A stretch of DNA of 17,115 nt from Deinococcus sp. Lineage in GTDB: Bacteria; Deinococcota; Deinococci; Deinococcales; Deinococcaceae. The notes beneath the pieces are model-generated. The model did no database searches. It was given only the letters and a program-made list of their open reading frames with translations, and had not been told where the DNA came from. Position numbers and translations under genes: made by a program. Positions within the stretch are counted from its first letter, which is position 1; each line of letters begins with the position of its first letter. The stretch spans positions 1-17,115 of the forward strand of contig JAQBPF010000004.1 of assembly GCA_028287665.1 (NCBI GenBank). The letters run 5' to 3'. Shown piece by piece: positions 8,948 to 15,041 of this stretch.

Positions 8948-8960
8948 GCGGACCGTGGCC

Positions 8961-10298
8961 ATGTTCAAGAAAATCCTGATTGCCAACCGGGGCGAAATTG
9001 CCCTGCGCGTGATTCGCACGGCCCGCGAAATGGGCATCAAAACGGTGGTCGTGTACTCCACCGCCGATGAAAAGAGCCTGCCCGTGCTGCTGGCCGATGA
9101 AAGCGTGTGCGTGGGGCCGCCCGCCTCCAACGCCTCTTACCTGAATATTCCCAACATCCTGTCGGCGGCCCTGATGACGGGCGCGGAAGGGATTCACCCC
9201 GGATACGGGTTTATGGCCGAAAACCCCGATTTTGCCGAGATGTGCCGCGACCACGGCATCGTGTTTATCGGCCCCACGCCGGAAAGTATGCGGGCGCTGG
9301 GCAGCAAGGCGGGCGGGCGCGAGATTGCCGCGAGCAGCAACGTGCCAGTGGTACCCGGAACAGGCGTGCTGGAAGACGTGGACGCTGCACTGTTGGCGGC
9401 CAAGCAGGTGGGCTACCCGGTGCTGCTGAAAGCCAGCGCAGGCGGCGGCGGACGCGGCCAAAAAGTGGTCCGGACGCAGGAAGAACTCAAGTCGGCCTTC
9501 AATCAGGCGCAGGAAGAAGCGCGGCTGTACTTTGGCGACCCCGCCATCATCATGGAAAAGTTTCTGGAAGAGTTCCGGCACGTGGAAGTGCAGGTCATGG
9601 GCGACGGCAACGGCCACGTGATCCACATCGGAGAGCGCGACTGTTCTATCCAGCGGCGTAACCAGAAGCTGATCGAGGAAGCGCCCAGTACGCTGCCCGC
9701 CACGTTGCGTCAGGAAATTCTGGACGCGGGCGTGCGCTTGGCCCAGCACGTGAACTACGCCGGGGCAGGCACGCTGGAATTCATCGTCGACCGCGACGGC
9801 AACTACTACTTCATGGAGATGAACACCCGGATTCAGGTGGAACATTGCGTGTCCGAGATGATTTCCGGGCTGGACTTCGTGAAGATGCAGCTTCAGATCG
9901 CGGCGGGTGAGGGCCTGCCGCTGAAGCAGGAGGACATCGTGCTGCGCGGCCATTCCATCGAATGCCGCCTGAACGCCGAGGACCCGGACAAGGATTTCCG
10001 GCCCGCAGCAGGCAAGATCGAGGACGTGCATTTTGCAGGTGGCCCCGGCGTGCGCGTAGACAGCCACGTGTACACGGGCTACGTGATTCCGCCGCACTAC
10101 GACTCGCTGATCGGCAAGCTGATCGTGCACCACGACACCCGTGAACTCGCCATTGCCCGGATGAAACGCGCCCTGGAAGAAACCGTGATTCAGGGGCCGA
10201 AAACCACCATTCCGCTGTATGTGAAAATCATGGACAACCCGTTCTACAAACGCGGCGCGGTCATGACCAATTTCTTGAAAACAAGAATGGAGATGTAA
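8961..10298 (+). CDS. accC: Biotin carboxylase subunit of acetyl-CoA carboxylase
   Basis: A 445-residue AccC, close to the E. coli length of 449, that uses ATP and bicarbonate to carboxylate the biotin on AccB. It opens with KKILIANRGEIALRVIRT, has Lys116 (GSK) as in E. coli, the glycine-rich ATP-grasp loop around 157-164 (KASAGGGG), a conserved GERDCSIQRRNQK block and the MNTRIQVEH active-site segment. The residue after that His is Cys where E. coli has Pro. ATG at 8961 is chosen. A GTG six bases earlier (8955) is in frame and would add two residues; the ribosome binding site is weak for both. It probably forms one operon with accB and ends at a very strong hairpin. Confidence 0.96.
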   Translation: MFKKILIANRGEIALRVIRTAREMGIKTVVVYSTADEKSLPVLLADESVCVGPPASNASYLNIPNILSAALMTGAEGIHPGYGFMAENPDFAEMCRDHGIVFIGPTPESMRALGSKAGGREIAASSNVPVVPGTGVLEDVDAALLAAKQVGYPVLLKASAGGGGRGQKVVRTQEELKSAFNQAQEEARLYFGDPAIIMEKFLEEFRHVEVQVMGDGNGHVIHIGERDCSIQRRNQKLIEEAPSTLPATLRQEILDAGVRLAQHVNYAGAGTLEFIVDRDGNYYFMEMNTRIQVEHCVSEMISGLDFVKMQLQIAAGEGLPLKQEDIVLRGHSIECRLNAEDPDKDFRPAAGKIEDVHFAGGPGVRVDSHVYTGYVIPPHYDSLIGKLIVHHDTRELAIARMKRALEETVIQGPKTTIPLYVKIMDNPFYKRGAVMTNFLKTRMEM

Positions 10299-10310
10299 GC
10301 CCGACAGCAG

Positions 10311-10353
10311 ACAAGGAAGAACTGGCCTCACCTGTAGGCCAGTTCTTCCTTGT
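10311..10353 (+). terminator. 18-bp perfect hairpin between accC and a convergent gene
   Basis: Bases 10311-10328 and 10336-10353 are perfectly complementary, giving 18 pairs around a 7-base loop. The stem ends with an ACAAGGAAGAA / TTCTTCCTTGT portion instead of a long T-run. It lies 12 bases past accC and just past the stop of the convergent 62-residue gene, so it probably serves both. Confidence 0.8.
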
Positions 10354-10380
10354 TGTGGTCAGTTTATTCGGCTTTCGCCA

Positions 10381-10569
10381 TTACATCTTGCGGTCTTCTG
10401 CCACCTTGCCGAGAATAAAGAAAGTGGGTGCCCAGTGGCCCACAAACAGGCCATCGCGCTCTTTAACGGCCTCTTCTTTTCCGTCTGCAGACTTGCCTTT
10501 CAGGTAGTTGGAGGCCGAGACGAGGATGGACGCGAAGCCGAGGATGTACAAAATGTTGGAAATCTTCAT
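10381..10569 (-). CDS. Small membrane protein of unknown function
   Basis: A 62-residue protein with one clear N-terminal hydrophobic segment (about 4-20, SNILYILGFASILVSAS), a charged middle (KGKSADGKEEAVKERD) and a second moderately hydrophobic stretch (about 40-56, GLFVGHWAPTFFILG). The Gly-Leu-Phe-Val-Gly...Trp-Ala-Pro-Thr-Phe-Phe pattern looks conserved-style and recalls small bacterial membrane proteins of no known function, but I cannot name the family. The start at 10569 is chosen over a longer frame because AGGTGA (10574-10579 on the minus strand) sits just upstream and the added residues would not resemble a signal sequence. It is likely a single-gene unit. Confidence 0.7.
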   Translation of the reverse strand: MKISNILYILGFASILVSASNYLKGKSADGKEEAVKERDGLFVGHWAPTFFILGKVAEDRKM

Positions 10570-10814
10570 GGGGTCACCTGCTTGTTGAATCAATAGGCTT
10601 GGAACGGTAGGCGGAGCAGCAAAACAAGCTGATACAAACGCTGAAGCTTGAATCGGCCACGCCCTCAAACGAACACGGCCCAACTTTGGCCCGGTTGGGT
10701 TGGGTCAAACGTGAGTCGGCACAGCATGTAAAGACTGCGTGCAGATTGGGTCAGAAAACCTTAAACTCGGCAGGCGCAGGTCTCTGAGCAGCCAACCGCC
10801 AAGCCTTTATTGCT

Positions 10815-10820
10815 TACCCT
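10815..10820 (+). promoter_or_regulatory. -10 box placed for leaderless start of methyltransferase gene
   Basis: TACCCT (10815-10820), preceded by TGCT, ends five bases before the ATG at 10826, so transcription would begin at or by the start codon. No Shine-Dalgarno is seen, which fits leaderless mRNA. Confidence 0.5.
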
Positions 10821-10825
10821 GACCC

Positions 10826-11413
10826 ATGAGTTTGAGAGACCGCGACGCCTGCCTTTCAGAGCTGTCGGGAATGCTGTGGCCTGTTGAACCCCTCTTGGCT
10901 GCGGTTAAAATCACCTTGACAGCAGATGTTCTGGACATAGGGGCGGGCCATGGAACCCTGCTTGAATTCCTGCAGGCGCAGGGCCATCAGGGGCGACTGA
11001 TGGGCATTGATCCTGTTCCAGGCGCATGCGTCCTCGGAGGTACAGCGGGAGCGCTGCCTTTTGCCGACGCCTCGTTCGACGTGGCGTTGATGGTGAGAAT
11101 GCTTTCTCATGTGCCAGATGAGGTCTTGACCCTGAAAGAAGCGCGGCGGGTCGTGCGACCTTCCGGTCTGTTGGTGGTTGCTGCACACGGCGAAGGGCAT
11201 CTGGCCGCCTGGTGGAAAGCGGGGGGACACTCCGCCGGGGCACCACAGTCATTCCCCGCAGGTTTTACGCGACAGGACATCCGAATACCCGTGACCATCA
11301 CGGCAGCGGCCAATTTGGTGTTGGCCCGCAGTTACGGACTGGAGCCAGTCGGCCTCCCCACCGGCACGCTCTCAGATGAGCTCCATCTGCTGATGGGGAC
11401 GCAGAACCGCTAG
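10826..11413 (+). CDS. SAM-dependent methyltransferase, class I
   Basis: A 195-residue Rossmann-fold methyltransferase of the Methyltransf_11 type. Motif I is VLDIGAGHG (35-43), followed by GIDPVPG at the acidic end of strand 2, ALPFADASFDVALM around motif IV, and the HVPDEVLTLKEARRVVRPSGLLVVAAH stretch, read in parts, of motifs V-VI. The acceptor is unknown; relatives act on small molecules, quinones or lipids. No ribosome binding site is seen and the -10-like TACCCT suggests leaderless expression. The TAG stop shares four bases (CTAG, 11410-11413) with the TAG of the convergent lipoprotein gene. Confidence 0.88.
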   Translation: MSLRDRDACLSELSGMLWPVEPLLAAVKITLTADVLDIGAGHGTLLEFLQAQGHQGRLMGIDPVPGACVLGGTAGALPFADASFDVALMVRMLSHVPDEVLTLKEARRVVRPSGLLVVAAHGEGHLAAWWKAGGHSAGAPQSFPAGFTRQDIRIPVTITAAANLVLARSYGLEPVGLPTGTLSDELHLLMGTQNR

Positions 11414-12477
11414 CCTTCCCCGCCACGCAAACAGCCCTGCCGCTCGCCCTGCGGTTTGGCCGCGCAGGCTTTGGCCCCCGCTATGAATGCAGGAATATTG
11501 CCCCCCACACGGGCCAACAACCGCTGAAAATCAGGCACCAATGAGCTATAGGCCGCCACCGCCCCCAACGAGGCATTGTTGACGCCACGTGCAAACCAAC
11601 CGTCGTAGCCGCTGTAGCCGCCCCAACTGTCTCTGAGGGCAGCGTACTCGGCCTGTAGGCCGTCCAGCACAGCCTGTTTGCCTGCCCGCATCTGTTCCGG
11701 GGGTAAGGATTGGGCATACAGGCGCTCCAATTCGGCGCGGGTGCTCAGGAGTAAGGTTTCGAAGCCTGCTGCCCGTTCCTGTGCCAGTCGGTCTTGCTCG
11801 CGCAGTTCGGGCGTACCGTAGGCGGCCAGCCAGCGCCGCATTCCTTCTTCCTCAACCGCAACGGCGTAGGATTCGTTGAAAATGGTATCGCCCGCCACGT
11901 ACAGGCTGGGGTGAGACAGTTCGTGAATGATGGTGCGGATCAGGCTGGCATCGGAGGCGCTGAGCATGCTGGACAGCACCGGATCGCGCAGATACCCCAG
12001 CGTACTGTAGGCACTCACGCCGCCCACCGTCACGTCTTCACCCGCTGCCCGCCGTGAGGCCGCATACGCCTGGGCATCAGCCTCGCGGAAGTAGCCCCGG
12101 TAGCCGACGCAGCCCGCCACCGGAAAACAGGACCTGTACAGGTTGATGCCCAATTCGGGGGCGCGGAACACGTTCCAGACCACCGCAGGCCGCCCCAGTT
12201 CCACGTAAGACTGGAAGGAGCCATGATCGGGCAGGCCCAGTTGGTTGAGGGCAAAGGCCCGCACCCGGCCCACCAATTCCAGCTTTCGGCGCGTTTCGGC
12301 AGGGGTCTGGGAATCGGCCAGCACCGCCGCCACCGGACGCGCCCGGCGCAGCAGATCCAGTTGCCCGCCCGCTGCTTGCGCCAGATACCGCACATCGGCG
12401 CAGCCTGCCAACAGAACGCTGAGTCCGGCAAAGGCCGCCAGCACCAGCCAACGGGAACGAACAAAGTTACGGGCCAT
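11410..12477 (-). CDS. Lipoprotein zinc aminopeptidase, PF10023 family
   Basis: A 355-residue lipoprotein with signal sequence ending in lipobox LLAGC (lipidated Cys26). It belongs to the putative aminopeptidase family (PF10023), well known in proteobacteria. Conserved landmarks are LGLPDHGSFQSYVELGRPAVVWNV, read in parts, the CFPVAGCVGYRGYF cysteine motif, GGVSAYSTLGY and the zinc site H185-E-L-S-H189 (HExxH) followed by NES (Glu203 nearby). The start at 12477 is preferred over 12498 because TACACT lies seven bases upstream of it, giving leaderless transcription, and the resulting signal peptide is ideal. Substrate is unknown; it is probably anchored to the cell envelope. Confidence 0.9.
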   Translation of the reverse strand: MARNFVRSRWLVLAAFAGLSVLLAGCADVRYLAQAAGGQLDLLRRARPVAAVLADSQTPAETRRKLELVGRVRAFALNQLGLPDHGSFQSYVELGRPAVVWNVFRAPELGINLYRSCFPVAGCVGYRGYFREADAQAYAASRRAAGEDVTVGGVSAYSTLGYLRDPVLSSMLSASDASLIRTIIHELSHPSLYVAGDTIFNESYAVAVEEEGMRRWLAAYGTPELREQDRLAQERAAGFETLLLSTRAELERLYAQSLPPEQMRAGKQAVLDGLQAEYAALRDSWGGYSGYDGWFARGVNNASLGAVAAYSSLVPDFQRLLARVGGNIPAFIAGAKACAAKPQGERQGCLRGGEG

Positions 12478-12484
12478 GACCGCC

Positions 12485-12490
12485 AGTGTA
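12485..12490 (-). promoter_or_regulatory. -10 box placed for leaderless start of aminopeptidase gene
   Basis: TACACT on the minus strand (12490-12485) ends seven bases before the ATG at 12477. A TTGACG upstream (12508-12503) has only a 12-base spacer, too short to be a standard -35. Confidence 0.5.
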
Positions 12491-12527
12491 GGCGTCATGA
12501 CCCGTCAAGAAGGGTGAGTTATTCGGT

Positions 12528-12545
12528 TTACGTGTCTTACGTGTC
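12528..12545 (-). repeat. Perfect tandem 9-bp repeat upstream of aminopeptidase promoter
   Basis: TTACGTGTC occurs twice in direct tandem (12528-12536 and 12537-12545; GACACGTAA on the minus strand). It lies 51 to 68 bases upstream of the predicted leaderless start at 12477, a position where activators often bind. Confidence 0.7.
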
Positions 12546-12550
12546 GGGCT

Positions 12551-12859
12551 TTACTTGTCGAACTTTCCGTAGCCGGCAGCGCTGCGGCGCTGGGCACCAC
12601 GGGCATAATCCATCTGCATTTCTACCGTTTCGTGCTTGCCGTCGGTAAAGGTGCTGGAGTGAATCCAGTAGTTGAGTTTGTCCTCGCCCAGCTGAACCCA
12701 GAATTTGTGCTCGTCTTCGGGGTCACGCCAGAAGACCACGTGCTCAAAACCGTTCTTCTGTGCCCAGGCGTCCACGTCCGCCAGAACACGGACCGCCTTG
12801 GGGTGAGGCATCTGAAAATCGCTGCCGTCGGACTCGTTGCGGAACTTGATGTCGGCCAT
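12551..12859 (-). CDS. Conserved-looking hypothetical protein
   Basis: A 102-residue soluble protein that I do not recognise. It has no signal peptide or membrane segment. It is rich in Asp, Glu, His and aromatic residues in the middle (HVVFWRDPEDEHKFWVQLGE, then LNYWIHSSTF), with a basic Arg/Gly C-terminus (YARGAQRRSAAGYGK). Codon use matches its GC-rich neighbours, so it appears to be a native gene. The ATG at 12859 has GAGG (CCTC on the + strand, 12864-12867) four to five bases upstream. It lies upstream of the aminopeptidase on the same strand, 73 bases apart, and divergent from the nuclease gene. Confidence 0.7.
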   Translation of the reverse strand: MADIKFRNESDGSDFQMPHPKAVRVLADVDAWAQKNGFEHVVFWRDPEDEHKFWVQLGEDKLNYWIHSSTFTDGKHETVEMQMDYARGAQRRSAAGYGKFDK

Positions 12860-13012
12860 ATGACCTCTAGCCTAAGGGATAGCCAGTGAACTGAGCACAT
12901 AGATTGACTAAGCGTCTGCTAAACATCGGGAGCCTGGTCAGCCGCCAATTCCGGCAAAGCAGGGCTGGAACGACTTTCTTCGGCCAGGCGGAAAGCGCCC
13001 GACTGGCAACGC

Positions 13013-13018
13013 TATTCT
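13013..13018 (+). promoter_or_regulatory. -10 box placed for leaderless start of the nuclease gene
   Basis: TATTCT (13013-13018) ends eight bases before the ATG at 13027, so transcription would begin at or close to the start codon. No ribosome binding site is seen. Confidence 0.5.
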
Positions 13019-13026
13019 GTGGCCTG

Positions 13027-13818
13027 ATGACGCCGGAACCGCCTGACCTGCTGCCCACCCCCCTCAAGGTCGCCACCCTCAACGTCAATGGGTTGCGGAG
13101 CGCCCTCCGAAAAGGCTTTGCCGACTGGGTCGAGCGCACCCAGCCCGACGTACTGCTGCTTCAGGAAGTACGGGCCGACCCCATGCCGGACGCCCTACCG
13201 GGCTACGAGGGCGCGTGGTTTCCGGCACAGAAACCCGGCTACAGCGGCGTCGCCGTCCTCTCGCGCACGCCCCTGTCCGATGTACGCGTGGGCCTGCTGC
13301 ACGGCGCTCTGGACGCTGAAGGCCGGGTGCTGAGCGCTGTGATTCAGGGCATTCGATTTGCCAGCGTGTACCTGCCCAGTGGCAGCCGGGGCACGCGCCA
13401 GACCTTCAAGGATGAGGCCCTGGGGGTATTTCAGGACTGGACCGACGCGCTGCTGGCCGAGGGCACACCGCTGGTCATCGGCGGCGACTACAACGTGGCC
13501 CATCAGGAACTCGACCTGAAGAACTGGCGCAGCAACCAGAAAAATAGTGGTTTTTTGCCCCATGAACGCGAATGGATGACGGCGCATCTGGCGGGCGGCC
13601 TGACCGATACCCACCGCGCCAGTCTGGGCGATCTGCCTGCCTACACGTGGTGGAGCAACCGATCAGGTGCCTTCGACAACGATGTGGGCTGGCGCATCGA
13701 TTACCTGCTGGCCGCCGGAGTGGAGGTGCGGGACGTGCAGGCTGACCGGTTTGCCCGCCTCAGCGATCATGCACCGATCGTGGGCACCGTGATTTTGGAC
13801 GGGCCGGGGGTGGAGTGA
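13027..13818 (+). CDS. xth: Exonuclease III family AP endonuclease/3'-exonuclease
   Basis: A 263-residue Mg2+-dependent DNA repair nuclease that cuts at abasic sites and trims blocked 3' ends. All signatures are present: LNVNGLRS (Asn21), LLLQEVRAD (Glu47), Tyr115 in SVYLPSG, GGDYNVAH (Asp154, Asn156) and LSDHAPIVG (Asp247, His248). NDVGWRIDYLL is also typical. An in-frame TTG at 12904 would add 41 residues unlike the family; ATG at 13027 is chosen because the protein then begins about 15 residues before the catalytic strand and has a leaderless -10 box upstream. Base-excision repair in the cytoplasm is the expected role. Confidence 0.94.
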   Translation: MTPEPPDLLPTPLKVATLNVNGLRSALRKGFADWVERTQPDVLLLQEVRADPMPDALPGYEGAWFPAQKPGYSGVAVLSRTPLSDVRVGLLHGALDAEGRVLSAVIQGIRFASVYLPSGSRGTRQTFKDEALGVFQDWTDALLAEGTPLVIGGDYNVAHQELDLKNWRSNQKNSGFLPHEREWMTAHLAGGLTDTHRASLGDLPAYTWWSNRSGAFDNDVGWRIDYLLAAGVEVRDVQADRFARLSDHAPIVGTVILDGPGVE

Positions 13819-13927
13819 AGTTCTAAGCGTCTGGGTTGTGTCAGAGGAACGGGGGTAAGTTCAGTGCAGCGCGTTCAAGAACGAAGTCAACTGCCCGACA
13901 CCCCTCTTGCTTGCCCAAGGAGCCGCT

Positions 13928-14650
13928 ATGCGCTTATCACGGATGCTTCTGCCCACGCTGCTCCTTTTCCTGACGGGTCCCGTTGCCTCTGCCCCATCCG
14001 ATCAGTGGAAGCGCCAACTGAGCCAAACCCTGTGCAGTACGCCTTGCGCGGGCCAGTGGCATAGCCCTCAGGTGGCCCCGGACGGCCATTCGGTGACGGT
14101 GGCGGAAACCAGAGGGGCCGTGACCTCACTCTGGAAATTCAGCTGGGGCGAGGCGGCCAAAAAAGTGCTGATCTATCAGGGGCCGGTGCTGCTATGGACG
14201 CTTGACCTCGCGCCCGTGCTGCTGGTACTGACACCCGAGTACACCCTGCTGAGCTACAACATCAACCAGAACAAGGTGATCTGGAGCCGACCCGTGGCGA
14301 TGCTGGGGAGTGCGCCCACGTCGCTGACACCGCTGATCCCCGGACGGATACTGGCCCTGACCAATCGGCCCGGCATCAACGCAGACCACACCGAGTTGCG
14401 CGACAGCAGGAACGGCGACGCCTTGCAGACCGACCCCCGGTTTCAGGTGCAACTCAGCCCCAGCGTGCCTCAGCAGTTTTCCGAACCCCGGCCCAGTGCC
14501 GACCTGAAAGCGAAAGAGCGTGTGCAGCAAGGCTCGGTGGCGGCCCAGCTTGGCCATCCGGTGGGCACTGGAGGAGACGCGGTGCGGCTGGACGTGTATC
14601 AGTTCATCACCGAAGAGGTGGAGTGTGTGGCCTGCGGCTTCAACAAGTAG
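13928..14650 (+). CDS. Secreted protein of unknown function
   Basis: A 240-residue protein with a clear Sec signal peptide (MRLSRMLLPTLLLFLTGPVASA, read as basic start, Leu-rich core and ASA cleavage site near residue 22). I do not recognise the mature part. It has strand-rich segments such as SPQVAPDGHSVTVAE and TPEYTLLSYNINQNKVIWS, which look like beta-propeller blades, a Cys pair near the start (LCSTPCAG) and a C-terminal CVACGFNK motif, so disulfides are possible. The start at 13928 has AAGGAG at 13917-13922; a longer frame from 13907 would weaken the signal peptide. It follows xth by 109 bases and precedes a structured gap. Confidence 0.75.
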   Translation: MRLSRMLLPTLLLFLTGPVASAPSDQWKRQLSQTLCSTPCAGQWHSPQVAPDGHSVTVAETRGAVTSLWKFSWGEAAKKVLIYQGPVLLWTLDLAPVLLVLTPEYTLLSYNINQNKVIWSRPVAMLGSAPTSLTPLIPGRILALTNRPGINADHTELRDSRNGDALQTDPRFQVQLSPSVPQQFSEPRPSADLKAKERVQQGSVAAQLGHPVGTGGDAVRLDVYQFITEEVECVACGFNK

Positions 14651-14709
14651 CGGCGTCAACAAATGAAAGCAGGGGCTGAACGAATCCAAGATGGGTGGTG
14701 CAGACCTTC

Positions 14710-14726
14710 AGCCGTCCAGCACGGCT
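14710..14726 (+). other. Hairpin after the secreted-protein gene
   Basis: AGCCGT and ACGGCT form a perfect six-pair stem with a CCAGC loop, 60 bases past the stop. No T-run follows, so it is a weak terminator candidate at best. Confidence 0.4.
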
Positions 14727-14803
14727 TCCCCTGACCCCAACGCTGTCCCCCGATGTTTAAGCGTCGGCATAAGCTGGGGGTCAGCAGCGCGGGCGGGGCC
14801 ATG

Positions 14804-14812
14804 TGTTAAACT
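14804..14812 (+). promoter_or_regulatory. Candidate extended -10 promoter upstream of RNase R
   Basis: TGTTAAACT (14804-14812) is an extended -10 (TGnTAnnnT). No -35 is evident. A transcript from about 14819 would have a leader of roughly 220 bases before the RNase R start, or be an independent small RNA. Confidence 0.4.
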
Positions 14813-15041
14813 GGAGGGGCTTCCGGGTGGTACAGGAAAGCGCCCCCGCGATACCGTGCGGCCCAGTGTGGCCTCAGGGCAGAGCGGATGCAGGGCGGCC
14901 CCCCGTGACAAGCGATCATCTATCCCCGTGGGCGGCCAGTGCTGACCGGGGCGTACGCGGCAAACAGGGCCAGTAGGCTGGGGCCGCGTGCCCCACACGA
15001 AATCAGAACCCACGGGCAGCAAGCTAGACCCCAGGTGCGGA

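Larger units (their letters stand above)
14651..15041 (+). other. Gene-free region rich in inverted repeats, possible structured RNA
   Basis: These 391 bases carry no credible gene. They contain AGCCGT/ACGGCT (14710-14726), CTGACCCC (14731-14738) pairing with GGGGTCAG (14777-14784) with ACGCT/AGCGT nested inside, an extended -10 at 14804-14812, and GGGGCTTCC (14816-14824) against GGAA and GCCCC (14835-14846). GGGGC and ACGCGG (14948-14960) pair with CCGCGT and GCCCC (14984-14994), enclosing CCAG-TAGG-CTGG (14970-14981). It does not match tRNA, tmRNA, RNase P or SRP RNA signatures that I know. A leader for the RNase R gene or a separate small RNA are both possible. Confidence 0.45.

Noticed and set aside
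8955..8960. GTG at 8955 as the accC start
   Set aside because: It would add only two residues before the canonical MFKKILIANRGE start; it cannot be excluded but ATG at 8961 fits the family better.
8895..10331. A 478-codon open frame antisense to accC
   Set aside because: It lies wholly opposite a clear biotin carboxylase; the His/Val-rich translation is typical of antisense frames in GC-rich DNA.
14813..14998. RNase P, tmRNA, SRP or 6S RNA in the gap before RNase R
   Set aside because: None of the conserved cores I know for the first three is present; 6S RNA has too little primary-sequence signature to judge, so no name is given.
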